The notes under the pieces are model-generated. The model was not told the origin of the DNA, made no database searches, and saw only the letters and a program-made list of their open reading frames with translations. From Pseudomonadota bacterium (GTDB taxonomy: Bacteria > Pseudomonadota > Alphaproteobacteria > Rhizobiales > Hyphomicrobiaceae): a stretch of DNA of 18,699 nucleotides. Below, in pieces: positions 7,466 through 14,297 of this stretch. Each line of letters begins with the position of its first letter. The stretch's first letter is position 1. Position numbers and translations under genes: made by a program. Where the stretch lies: the NCBI GenBank assembly GCA_023387235.1, contig JAEWIJ010000034.1, positions 1 to 18,699 on the forward strand. The letters run 5' to 3'.

Positions 7466-7927
7466 TCACACGATAAGGCACGTCGTCGTACCATGGGCAA
7501 GCAGCCGACCCTCCCCGTCTGTGAGGCGACCTTCCGCCGTTCCAACGCGCCGTCCGCACGTCAGCACGATTCCCTCGGCCCGCAATAAGCCCGCCTCGGC
7601 GGTGATAGGCCTCATGAAGGAAATCTTGAACTCGAGCGTCGTGGAGCTCTTTCCTCTCTCGACCCGCGTGCGGATGGCTAAGCCCATGCACGTATCCAGC
7701 TGCACGGCGGCCACGCCGCCATGGACGGTGCCGGAAGGATTGAGTTGGTCTGCTGATGCGCGCGCCGTCACCACCGCCCTCCCATCATCGGCCTCGACGA
7801 TGTCATAGCCTAACGTCCGCGCCAGCGGATTGAGCGGAAGGCTGCCATTCACGAGGCCTTGGACGAATTCCATGCCGGTCATGGTGAGCTGATCAGCCGA
7901 GGGAACAATACCGTAGTCCTTGGACAT
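7466..7927 (-). CDS. PaaI-family hotdog-fold thioesterase, 153 aa
   Basis: ATG 7927 follows AGGAGA at a good distance. The protein has the hotdog-fold pattern of the PaaI/YdiI acyl-CoA thioesterases: NPLARTLGYDIVEADDG, then the core NPSGTVHGGVAAVQLDTCMG (63-82) with the HGG turn (69-71) at the start of the central helix and an acidic residue at D78. The C-terminal strands follow: SSTTLEFKISFMRPITA, then GLLRAEGIVLTCGRRVGTAE. These enzymes hydrolyse acyl-CoA thioesters in the cytoplasm, often aromatic or short-chain; the substrate cannot be told here. It is the first gene of a probable two-gene unit with the P-type ATPase and faces a 220-base divergent region with a FixK-type box. Co-transcription with a metal pump may be fortuitous. 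Confidence 0.88.
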   Translation of the reverse strand: MSKDYGIVPSADQLTMTGMEFVQGLVNGSLPLNPLARTLGYDIVEADDGRAVVTARASADQLNPSGTVHGGVAAVQLDTCMGLAIRTRVERGKSSTTLEFKISFMRPITAEAGLLRAEGIVLTCGRRVGTAEGRLTDGEGRLLAHGTTTCLIV

Positions 7928-8061
7928 TATTTCTCCTGCAGTCCGCTAATTCGTGACCTGTCCGTCGACGAGACGTAATTCGCGCGCGCTGCCCAAGACC
8001 AAGCGTGCCGGCGCGCACCCATCATTTGTTAAGCCGCATCTCCTGGCTTTTGAAGCGCCCG

Positions 8062-8075
8062 TTGATGCGCATCAA
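8062..8075. promoter_or_regulatory. FixK/FNR-type box TTGAT-GCGC-ATCAA
   Basis: TTGATGCGCATCAA is a perfect 14-bp palindrome matching the FNR/FixK consensus TTGAT-N4-ATCAA. It lies in the 220-bp divergent region between the thioesterase-ATPase pair (start 7927) and the Spy-cytochrome pair (start 8148). Its centre is 80 bases from ATG 8148, which fits a class II position (about -41.5) with a leader near 40 bases on the plus strand. A control of both directions is possible. Confidence 0.75.
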
Positions 8076-8147
8076 AGCTCCCCTCGGTCGGCCATGCCAA
8101 GCATTCCGATGATGAGTTGCCTGAAGCGTGCCAATGAGGAGGCTGCC

Positions 8148-8666
8148 ATGACCGTCCACAAGAAAGGCGTTGTTGCTGCGCTCGCGCTCTCCACGCTGGC
8201 GATAAGTTCCCTCGCCATGGCGCAAGGTGGCCCAGGGATGATGGGCTATGGCGGAGGTCCGGGGCGCGGCTGGCATATGTGGGAAGGTTGGGGCCTGCGC
8301 TGGGGAGGTCCGGATGCAATGGCCGAGCGGATTGATGGTCGCCTCGCCTTCCTGAAAGCTGAACTCAAGATAACAGAAGCTCAGACGCCGGCATGGAACA
8401 AGCTAGCCGACGCCATCCGCAAGTCCATTGCCACACGAACGGAGCGCATGCGCGGCAAATGGTCAGGTGATGACAAGGCGAGGACGCTGATTGAGCGTCT
8501 CGACGCCCATGAGCAATTCATGACCGCGCGGCTTGATGAGATCAAGCAAATCAAGGCAGCCTGGGGCAAGCTCTATCAAGGTCTCTCCGAGAGCCAGAAA
8601 AAGGAAGCCGACGAGATCGTCCTGCCCATGATGGGCATGGGTGGTCCGGGCATGAGTTGGAGATGA
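8148..8666 (+). CDS. Periplasmic Spy/CpxP-like (LTxxQ) protein, Met/Gly-rich, 172 aa
   Basis: ATG 8148 is preceded by GAGGAGG at a suitable distance; the frame is open earlier but the signal peptide fixes this start. Residues 1-25 (MTVHKKGVVAALALSTLAIS SLAMA) form a typical Sec signal with cleavage after AMA. A glycine-, methionine- and tryptophan-rich segment (26-55, GGPGMMGYGGGPGRGWHMW) follows. Then comes a helical region with LTxxQ-like motifs LKITEAQ (73-79) and LSESQKK (146-152), and a Met-rich end MMGMGGPGM. This is the Spy/CpxP fold, periplasmic chaperones or metal- and stress-linked sensors. The Met/His content suggests metal contact, in line with the nearby metal pump, but this is inference. 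The stop overlaps the ATG of the cytochrome c gene (ATGA). Confidence 0.85.
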   Translation: MTVHKKGVVAALALSTLAISSLAMAQGGPGMMGYGGGPGRGWHMWEGWGLRWGGPDAMAERIDGRLAFLKAELKITEAQTPAWNKLADAIRKSIATRTERMRGKWSGDDKARTLIERLDAHEQFMTARLDEIKQIKAAWGKLYQGLSESQKKEADEIVLPMMGMGGPGMSWR

Positions 8667-9034
8667 GCTGCCGTTTGGCGGCCGCGATTGCGCCAGCACC
8701 ATCAAAGTCAATGCGAACTCTGTTGTGTGCGCTGGCACTTTTGTTCGCCGAAGGCGCCGGACACGAATTAAGAGGCGAGCAGTCATTGCTTGATGGTGGT
8801 CGCGCCATCGCAGAGCGAGAATGCGCGCGCTGCCACGCCGTGGGGCCGACAGGACAGAGCCCTCACGCCAAAGCACCGCCATTTCGCGAACTGCCGAAGC
8901 GGTATCCGGTCGAGCATCTCGCCGAGGCACTCGTGGAAGGCATCGTCGTGGGGCACGGTGACATGCCCGAGTTCCTGTTCGATCCCGACGATGTTGACGC
9001 GATCCTTGCCTATGTGGCGAGCCTGGAGAAATGA
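8663..9034 (+). CDS. Monoheme c-type cytochrome, 123 aa
   Basis: The chosen ATG 8663 overlaps the upstream TGA as ATGA; ATG 8711, just before the hydrophobic core MRTLLCALALLFAEGAG, is an alternative. A signal sequence sends the protein to the periplasm. The heme site is CARCH (C54, C57, H58), and the likely axial Met is M101 in GHGDMPEF. The C-terminal helix DDVDAILAYVASL is typical of class I cytochromes. The rest of the domain follows the usual length, about 85 residues. Its redox partner is not apparent. Translational coupling to the Spy-like protein suggests equal expression and perhaps joint periplasmic work; the FixK box at 8062 would place both under low-oxygen control. Confidence 0.88.
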   Translation: MSCRLAAAIAPAPSKSMRTLLCALALLFAEGAGHELRGEQSLLDGGRAIAERECARCHAVGPTGQSPHAKAPPFRELPKRYPVEHLAEALVEGIVVGHGDMPEFLFDPDDVDAILAYVASLEK

Positions 9035-9137
9035 GGGAAGGAGTGGCAGCACGCCATCAAACGCGGACCGAGGACGTGCAATGCCCCCTGTGCCACCACT
9101 CCCATGAGGGACATGGCGGATCCTCCAGGCGATAGCC

Positions 9138-9151
9138 TTGAGGCGCGTCAA
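9138..9151. promoter_or_regulatory. Second FixK-type box TTGA-N6-TCAA
   Basis: TTGAGGCGCGTCAA matches the FixK/FNR core TTGA-N6-TCAA (the outer T and A of the full palindrome are replaced). It is in the 180-bp gap between the two cytochrome c genes, with its centre 70 bases before ATG 9215. For a class II promoter the start point would be near 9186, leaving a leader of about 30 bases. Confidence 0.6.
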
Positions 9152-9214
9152 TACAATATACGACACTTTGGGATGCGATTCGCGCTCAAGAAGGAGCCAT
9201 CGGAACAAAGTCAC

Positions 9215-9781
9215 ATGTGGAACGACCCATGGCTTCCCAAGGCGGCGTGCATCTTCCTGATGCTCCACCTCGAAGTGTGTCCTGCCCGAGCTGAGAACCA
9301 CGCACCTAAGAGGGGGTTCGACATAGCCAACGAGAAATGCTCGCACTGCCATGCCATAACGCACGACGATATCCCGCTGCACGCTATCGTCATCCCGTTC
9401 AGGCAATTGTACAGGCGCTATCCGATTCCGATGTTGGTCGAGGCGCGAGAACGCGGCGTGATTGCCGGTCACGATGAGATGCCGATGTTTACGTTGGCGG
9501 CATCGGATGTACGCGCACTGCTTGCCTATATTGACTCACTGGCGCCCCATGCGCCCGGATATGCTCGGAACCAGAAAAGCCCAAAGCCGATAAGGCCCCT
9601 TTCGGCTCAGCCCTCCCGCACCGAAAATCTCTCCAATCCCGTGATGCGGCGCGTCGGGATATCGGCCTCTCGCTTGAAAATCTCTGCTCGTAGACATCGA
9701 GCTCTTGATCAAGCGCGGCCTCTTCCACGTCCATCCACCATGCCCTGGCGCCCTATTACGGCCGCAAGTCACGGGATGTGA
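9215..9781 (+). CDS. Second monoheme c-type cytochrome, with doubtful C-terminal extension
   Basis: From ATG 9215 the protein begins MWNDPWLPKAACIFLMLHLE, a signal peptide ending VCPARA-E. The heme motif is CSHCH (C42, C45, H46), and the axial Met is probably M89 in GHDEMPMF. The C-terminal helix ASDVRALLAYIDSL (97-109) completes a normal class I domain. It resembles the first cytochrome in layout (RYPxxxLxEAxxxGxxxGHxxMPxF). After residue 110 the frame runs on for 78 residues (PHAPGYARNQKSPKPIRPLS and onward) with low coding quality and no recognised feature, so the natural stop may have been lost or the tail is real but unusual. ATG 9173 is an alternative start but would spoil the signal. 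No clear ribosome binding site is seen at 9215; AAGGAG at 9190 is far. Confidence 0.8.
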   Translation: MWNDPWLPKAACIFLMLHLEVCPARAENHAPKRGFDIANEKCSHCHAITHDDIPLHAIVIPFRQLYRRYPIPMLVEARERGVIAGHDEMPMFTLAASDVRALLAYIDSLAPHAPGYARNQKSPKPIRPLSAQPSRTENLSNPVMRRVGISASRLKISARRHRALDQARPLPRPSTMPWRPITAASHGM

Positions 9782-9993
9782 CCGCCGAGCAAGTCTACAA
9801 CCGCGTTGTGAACCCTTCGATGCTTTGGATCGCAGAGGCCACCGGCATCGAGAACGCGCTCTAGAACCCGCCAGTGCCGCCGCCCTCGCCGCCCCTTCCA
9901 ACATGTCCGCCCAATCCGCCGCAAGATCCCGTGGCCCCTCATCGCCGATCGGCTGATATAGCCTGAGTTCCACAGCAGTTTCGTAGGATTTCG
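9782..9993. other. Intergenic stretch with a C-terminal gene fragment on the plus strand
   Basis: A plus-strand frame open from about 9715 reads STSIHHALAPYYGRKSRDVT, then AEQVYNRVVNPSMLWIAEAT and GIENAL, ending in TAG 9862-9864. Its codon choice is coding-like, but it has no start, so it may be the end of a lost gene; it overlaps the weak tail of the cytochrome frame. The rest (9865-9993) shows proline-rich open frames of no apparent meaning. Confidence 0.35.
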
Positions 9994-11193
9994 CTAGGTT
10001 ACAAACGCCGCTACGATCATTCCGACCGAAAGCGCGGCACCGGCCAGCGGCGCCCAGCGTGGCACCGTAAAGACGCCCTCGCCGGCCGGTCGCTGCCTCT
10101 GAATCCGCCAAAGCGCAATGTCGACGGCCGCGAAAATCCCGAGCGTCAAGGCGTTCGCAAGAGCCAACAGCTGATTGAACGGAAGGATAAGGGCCGTCAC
10201 CAGGACGATAAGTCCCGCTAGGGCCGTGGCTGCGATGGGCGTTTGGGTGCGCGGGTTGACGCGGCCGAGTGCGGCCGGCAGCTGCCGACGTCGCGCCATG
10301 CCGTAGAACAGACGCGCCAGCATCATGATCTCAACGAGGACGCCGTTGGCGACGGCTAACGCGCCGACAGCGGCAAACAGGCTCGCATACGGACCCTTGA
10401 AGAGGTCAAGTATCGGGCTCGCGCCGCCGCGGCCTGAAAACACGAGCGATGTCGCCACGACGACATAGAGAAGTGTGCTTACCACGATAGCGCCGAGAAT
10501 GGCATACGGCACCGTGCGGTGCGGATCCTTGGTCTCCTCGGCCATATTGACCAGGCTTTCGAAGCCGATGAAGGCAAAGAATGCAATGAAGGCACCGGCA
10601 ACGACGCCCTGCCAAGCTGCTGGGCTCGTGGGCAACATGCTCCCCACATCGAAGCTTGGCGCGGCAAGAAAACCCGCCCAGGCGGCCATGACGAGGCCCA
10701 GGATCTCGACAGTACCGATCGCAGCCGCGAAGTGGACGCTCTCACGCACTCCAGCGATTGCGAGCACGGTGAAAGCGACTACCAACAAGGCTATGAGGGC
10801 TGACGGCGGCAAGTGGATGAAGACGGAGAGATACTGCACCGCTCCGCTCGCAATCGAGGCTGCGGCGACCGCAACCGCGAGCGTGAGGGCTATGCCAGTG
10901 ATCTGTGCGGCACGGTCAGAGCTAAAACCTTCCTTGACGAAGGCAGCTGCGCCGGCAGCTTCCGGAAAGCGACTCGCCAGTTCCGCGTAGCACAAGCCGG
11001 TAAGGCCGGCCGTAATCCCGGCAAGCAAGAAAGACAGCGGAGCGGCCGGGCCGACACGTCCGATGACCGATGCGATCGCAACGAAGATGCCGGCTCCGAC
11101 GATGACAGCGAGCCCGTAAAGGAGGAGCGGCCAGAAGGTGAGCGAGCGCCGCAAGGCGACGTGCGCGGTTTCTTGATCAGTGTCGAACGTCAT
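9994..11193 (-). CDS. APC-superfamily amino-acid permease-like transporter, 399 aa
   Basis: ATG 11193 is preceded by GGAAG at about six bases; the frame is open for 33 more codons without support. The protein is almost wholly hydrophobic, with about eleven to twelve predicted membrane helices. The first has the substrate-binding turn GAGIF (33-37, in LYGLAVIVGAGIFVAIASVI), a hallmark of APC permeases. ELASRFPEAAGAAAFVKEGF and FIAFFAFIGFESLVNMAEET, then KDPHRTVPYAI, are further family signatures; the latter is typical of cationic and basic amino-acid transporters (YfnA/CAT-like). It lacks the long C-terminal domain of some APC proteins. Uptake or exchange of amino acids or polyamines is likely, but the substrate cannot be told. 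It is on the same strand as tspO, 168 bases downstream of it. Confidence 0.87.
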   Translation of the reverse strand: MTFDTDQETAHVALRRSLTFWPLLLYGLAVIVGAGIFVAIASVIGRVGPAAPLSFLLAGITAGLTGLCYAELASRFPEAAGAAAFVKEGFSSDRAAQITGIALTLAVAVAAASIASGAVQYLSVFIHLPPSALIALLVVAFTVLAIAGVRESVHFAAAIGTVEILGLVMAAWAGFLAAPSFDVGSMLPTSPAAWQGVVAGAFIAFFAFIGFESLVNMAEETKDPHRTVPYAILGAIVVSTLLYVVVATSLVFSGRGGASPILDLFKGPYASLFAAVGALAVANGVLVEIMMLARLFYGMARRRQLPAALGRVNPRTQTPIAATALAGLIVLVTALILPFNQLLALANALTLGIFAAVDIALWRIQRQRPAGEGVFTVPRWAPLAGAALSVGMIVAAFVT

Positions 11194-11252
11194 TTCACTT
11201 CCGATCGCACAGAAACTAGGAGAGCCGAGCAGCGCCAGCACGCGCCCGCGAA

Positions 11253-11270
11253 CTCGAGAAAGATCTCGAG
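11253..11270. promoter_or_regulatory. 18-bp inverted repeat upstream of the permease gene
   Basis: CTCGAGA-AAGA-TCTCGAG is a perfect inverted repeat with seven-base arms, 60 bases upstream of ATG 11193. The gene before it (tspO) ends at 11362, so the repeat is in the permease leader or promoter. It could be an operator or a leader hairpin. Nothing identifies a regulator. Confidence 0.4.
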
Positions 11271-11361
11271 AGTGCAATGCAAAGCTTCGCACTCATTGGG
11301 GTTCGCGGCTTACGGCGCATTAAGTACAAGCCGCCAGCGGAACGTCAAATCCCGGCCCACT

Positions 11362-11838
11362 TCAGCCGTTGAGGACTGCGATCGCGGCGTTGAGCGAGCT
11401 CGCATACACGATCCAGGCGAGATAGGGCACCAGCATCCACGCGGCCGGCCGATCGACGCGCCGCGCCGCGCTGATCGTGACTGCAAGCACAATCGCCAAG
11501 GCGACGATGATGAGGAGCCCGCTCCAGATGGCGTGAAGTCCAAAGAAGGTCGGCGTCCAGGCCGCATTCAAGGCAAGCTGAGCCAAAAACAGCCAGATCA
11601 CCCGCTGTGCGCCGGCGACATGCTCGCGCGAACGTTCCCAAAGGCGCCACAGGCTCAGGGCCATGAGCAGGTAGAGGACGTTCCACACTACAGGGAATAA
11701 CCAAGCGGGTGGGGTCCACGAAGGTTTAAGAAGCGTCGCGTACCAGGTCGGGATCTGCGGCCGCGTTACCCAGGCACCCAATGCCGCGACAGCAAAACAC
11801 AGGACAAGGCAAGCAATCAGTCGCAAGGCGGAGTGCAT
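11362..11838 (-). CDS. tspO: TspO/MBR-family membrane protein, 158 aa
   Basis: ATG 11838 is preceded by AAAGAG. Five hydrophobic segments match the five-helix TspO fold. Diagnostic motifs are TWYATLLKPSWTPPAWLFPV (31-50), VVWNVLYLLMALSLW (50-64), LALNAAWTPTFFG (88-100) and LVPYLAWIVYASSLNAAIAV (136-155), the WxxxxNxxxxxLN pattern near the end. The length is that of the family. TspO binds porphyrins and other tetrapyrroles in the outer or inner membrane and tunes photosynthesis, stress or porphyrin levels with oxygen in alphaproteobacteria such as Rhodobacter; that role is known for relatives, not shown here. No nearby tetrapyrrole genes are seen. The permease follows 168 bases downstream on the same strand. 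Confidence 0.93.
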   Translation of the reverse strand: MHSALRLIACLVLCFAVAALGAWVTRPQIPTWYATLLKPSWTPPAWLFPVVWNVLYLLMALSLWRLWERSREHVAGAQRVIWLFLAQLALNAAWTPTFFGLHAIWSGLLIIVALAIVLAVTISAARRVDRPAAWMLVPYLAWIVYASSLNAAIAVLNG

Positions 11839-12007
11839 GAGACTCTTTCTATGAGCGTCTGGACGCCGTTTGTGATTTCATCTCGCGCCCAACGACTGCT
11901 CAGATATGAGCCATTGCCGGGCCAGAGGAGCGTGGCTAGATCTCGCGAAGAATCTATATCAGATGCTACATCCAGATCGATCAGCCACTTGGTGGGCAGT
12001 ATAACCG

Positions 12008-12998
12008 ATGACAAAGGGAGTTCTTCCGAACATACCCGTGTGCAACGTGGGACCTGATTTCCCGATGGCCGTTGCGGAGCGTATCGGCAGCCGGGCATTA
12101 TTGCTTCTCGAGGCGGCGACCGGCCACGTATCACAGCGCACCCTGCGCTTAGCGGACTTGCTCTCCCGCCGCTGGCTAGAGAGCAACCGTTCTCCTTACC
12201 TGTCTGAGATCCAAGCGCTGGCCAACCGCGCCAAGCGACCAGGCATCTACTATCTCAATGTATCCTACGAATGGGGCTGCACGACCGCTGCGCGGCCTTC
12301 CCCCGACGGAATTTCAGCGGTGCTGCAGCGGACATTGGACTGGGAAGTAAACGGCATCGGGCGTTACATCGTGGCAGCACGCATAGCGAACCCACTCGGC
12401 GCTTGGATATCCTTCACCTGGCCCGCCTTTACCGGCGTCATTCAAGCGGTGGCGCCCGGTCGCTTCGCCGCAGCCATCAATTCCGACGCTCCCGCGCCGG
12501 CTGGGTATCGAAGACTTGGACCGACTCCTCTCGCGTGGCCGCATCTGGCGCTCAAAGCACATTCAACCGATACACCTGCTTCGCCGGGTCTTCGAGACGG
12601 CACCCGATTATAAGATGGCTCTGACGATGCTGGAGGCCACGCCGGTCACAACACCTGTCATCTTCACGCTCGCCGGAGTTAAAGCCGGCGAGACCGCGAC
12701 GATTGAACGGCTGCCGACTGAGCACGCCACAATCCAGGACGCCTTCGCAGCCAACGAATGGCGCGCAGTAGCACGTACTCAGAAGCATTACGCGGCCTTC
12801 GAGAATAATGCACGGCTTGAAGCTATGCGCTCGGCCCACAGTGGCTGGGATGCTGATTTTGCTTGGGTCCGCTGGCCAATCCTCAATCCCGATACGCGGT
12901 TGGCGCTGATGGGAAACCCATTCACGGGTGAAATAACGGCGCGAGGTTACGAAGGTGGAGCGCCGGCTACACGCACGCTCATCTTGCATGAGCTGTAG
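12008..12998 (+). pseudogene. Ntn-hydrolase of C45/NAAA-like type, one frameshift
   Basis: Segment one, from ATG 12008, has PGIYYLNVSYEWGCTTAARP (C91 as the likely nucleophile), ISAVLQRTLDWEVNGIGRYI and APGRFAAAINS. After about 12500 the protein continues in another frame: LGIEDLDRLLSRGRIWRSKH, LLRRVFETAPDYKMALTMLE, TPVTTPVIFTLAGVKAGETA, and a tail ending at TAG 12998. The layout (GCT(T/S) nucleophile, then TLDW, then AP(G)RF...INS, and a late TPVTTPVIFTLAG strand) fits linear-amide C-N hydrolases of the C45/acid ceramidase type, which cleave amides after autoproteolysis before the Cys. I am fairly but not fully sure of the family. One indel near 12490-12510 separates the halves; everything else reads normally, so it may be an error or a recent mutation. 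Confidence 0.55.
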
Positions 12999-13096
12999 CG
13001 CCGAAGAGCCCGTGCCTCGCGAAAAGAGCTAAAATGCGAGGGCGGGAGGTTTCCTGCGTCGATGCTCACTGCCGCACGGCAGGAAGCAGCTTAGCT

Positions 13097-13189
13097 TCAC
13101 TGACCGATCGCGTACATCTGCAATGCGATGCCGATAAGAACGACGTGCGCGCCAACGAGCAGAACAAAAGGTACGACGAAGTCGCGCAT
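13097..13189 (-). CDS. 30-residue single-pass membrane peptide
   Basis: ATG 13189 with GAGGA seven to eight bases upstream opens a 30-codon frame, MRDFVVPFVLLVGAHVVLIG then IALQMYAIGQ and TGA. Almost the whole peptide is one hydrophobic helix flanked by a charged start and a short polar end. The frame is closed by a stop just upstream, so the start is well placed. No family is recognised. About 60 bases of leader separate it from a perfect GGAAC-N16-CGTT promoter at 13257-13281. Both the ribosome site and the promoter support it. A short membrane peptide made under general stress is the simplest reading; its role is unknown. Confidence 0.5.
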   Translation of the reverse strand: MRDFVVPFVLLVGAHVVLIGIALQMYAIGQ

Positions 13190-13256
13190 CGGATGATCCT
13201 CATTATGGCTGCGTTAGTTGCCCCGCACGTCTCAGCGACTGGAGACTGGCCTCAAG

Positions 13257-13281
13257 AACGCAATCTGTGGGGATTTGTTCC
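13257..13281 (-). promoter_or_regulatory. EcfG-type (general stress) promoter, perfect consensus
   Basis: On the minus strand GGAAC (13281-13277), 16 bases, CGTT (13260-13257) equals the sigma-EcfG consensus of alphaproteobacteria. It lies between the end of the ligase gene (13321) and the tiny membrane peptide (ATG 13189), with an expected start point near 13250. Confidence 0.6.
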
Positions 13282-13320
13282 GAGTTAGCGAATACGTATG
13301 CGGTCGGGCTGAAGACGTGC

Positions 13321-13926
13321 TTAACGCCGCCGCTTAAAGCGCTCTCCGCGGTCAGCATTGGCGGCCCGCCACGTAGCCGTCTTCATTTTCTGCCAATGGG
13401 GACATCGTCCCGACCGGTACGGCAGATCCTTGCGCTTGGAGACGATTCCTTCCATGCCGTGCTCTTCAGCCGCCCGTAGGAGCGCGATGGGATCGTTGAA
13501 TGTCTCGGCGAGCTGGATCACCTCGGATCCGCTTAAAAGCCCCTTGAGCGCGTCCTTGCGGTGCTCGAGAGCGTAGCGCCGCAGGTCCTTGCCATTGAGG
13601 ATCAGCAGATCGAAGGCGATGACGTTCACCTGGCCGCGCCGGATGGCGGCGGGAAGCGTGTTGAAGTCGTAGCCGTCGTGCTCACCGATGAGTTCGCCAT
13701 CGATTGCGAAACTACGTGCATTGAGGGCTCGAGCAGCTTCGATGATGCCGGGGAGCTGGTCGGTCCAGTCGTTCCCCCTACGGGTATGAACCCGGGTGCC
13801 GTCCGTATCCTTGATAACCTGACAGCGCCAACCGTCCCACTTAATCTCATGCAACCAATTCGGCCCCGCCGGTGGCTGCTTGACGAGGATCGGGACGGCG
13901 GCAGGGATGAGTGGGATACGCTTCAC
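13321..13926 (-). CDS. ATP-dependent DNA ligase of LigD type, adenylation domain only, 201 aa
   Basis: The nucleotidyltransferase motifs are present in order: motif I KWDG with the adenylated Lys K29 (in LHEIKWDGWR), IDGELI (75-80, motif III), AFDLL (104-108, IIIa), EGIVSK (159-164, IV) and WQKMK (178-182, V). LVKQPPAGPNWLHEIKWDGW is typical of the stand-alone LigD-like ligases of rhizobia. Such proteins usually carry a C-terminal OB-fold of about 90-100 residues; here the protein ends 19 residues after motif V with RGERFKRRR, so the OB domain is missing. It may adenylate but nick sealing alone is doubtful. The start GTG 13926 has no clear ribosome site. No Ku gene is nearby. Confidence 0.85.
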   Translation of the reverse strand: MKRIPLIPAAVPILVKQPPAGPNWLHEIKWDGWRCQVIKDTDGTRVHTRRGNDWTDQLPGIIEAARALNARSFAIDGELIGEHDGYDFNTLPAAIRRGQVNVIAFDLLILNGKDLRRYALEHRKDALKGLLSGSEVIQLAETFNDPIALLRAAEEHGMEGIVSKRKDLPYRSGRCPHWQKMKTATWRAANADRGERFKRRR

Positions 13927-13975
13927 ACAGGCGGATATGGTGCCCGCACGCTCCCTCGCAAGCCTCTGGGAACGT

Positions 13976-14018
13976 TACAAATAAGAAAGCCCGGAACCGC
14001 CCCGCTGCACGGTTCCGG
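13976..14018 (-). terminator. Intrinsic terminator with no gene directly upstream
   Basis: On the minus strand CCGGAACCG (14018-14010), a ten-base loop and CGGTTCCGG (13999-13991) form a perfect nine-pair GC-rich stem, followed by GCTTTCTTATTTG (a U-rich tract). It points leftward, so it would end a minus-strand transcript that starts right of 14018. The ligase gene begins 65 bases downstream. No minus-strand CDS is supported in 14019-14297. Confidence 0.65.
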
Positions 14019-14297
14019 ACCCCGCCTGCCGCACCTCAGAGCCATCATAGCTTCAGATACGGCGGCAGTCAGCATCCCTCTTCAGGTCAAGAACCTATTC
14101 TCCTATTTCTTTGCAAATCCGACACCGTGAAACAACCACCAATGAGACTCGAATACGATCGCCATGCCTCTACGCGCACGACCACGCCGACAACCCGCTG
14201 GTGCGAGATCTCTTGGCTACCTGGATGTGAGGTCTCCAGCGCAACCCCTTCCGCTGACACGAGTTACTAAGTTCGTGTGCACTCTTGAGGGGAAATC
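14019..14297. other. Intergenic region; possible source of a minus-strand small RNA
   Basis: No gene is supported here on either strand. On the plus strand it holds the promoter and leader of the L,D-transpeptidase gene; a six-base dyad (ACACGA-N10-TCGTGT, 14257-14278) 20 bases before the start is weak. On the minus strand a transcript would run into the terminator at 13976-14018. A TTGACC is present but I find no good -10 partner. Confidence 0.35.

Noticed and set aside
11305..11334. Inverted repeat GCGGCTT/AAGCCGC downstream of tspO as a terminator
   Set aside because: The loop is 16 bases and no U-tract follows; it is too weak to call.
10813..11700. 295-codon plus-strand frame opposite the permease and tspO
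   Set aside because: It is antisense to two well-recognised membrane proteins and is rich in Arg, Asp and Gly as expected of a complement frame in GC-rich DNA.
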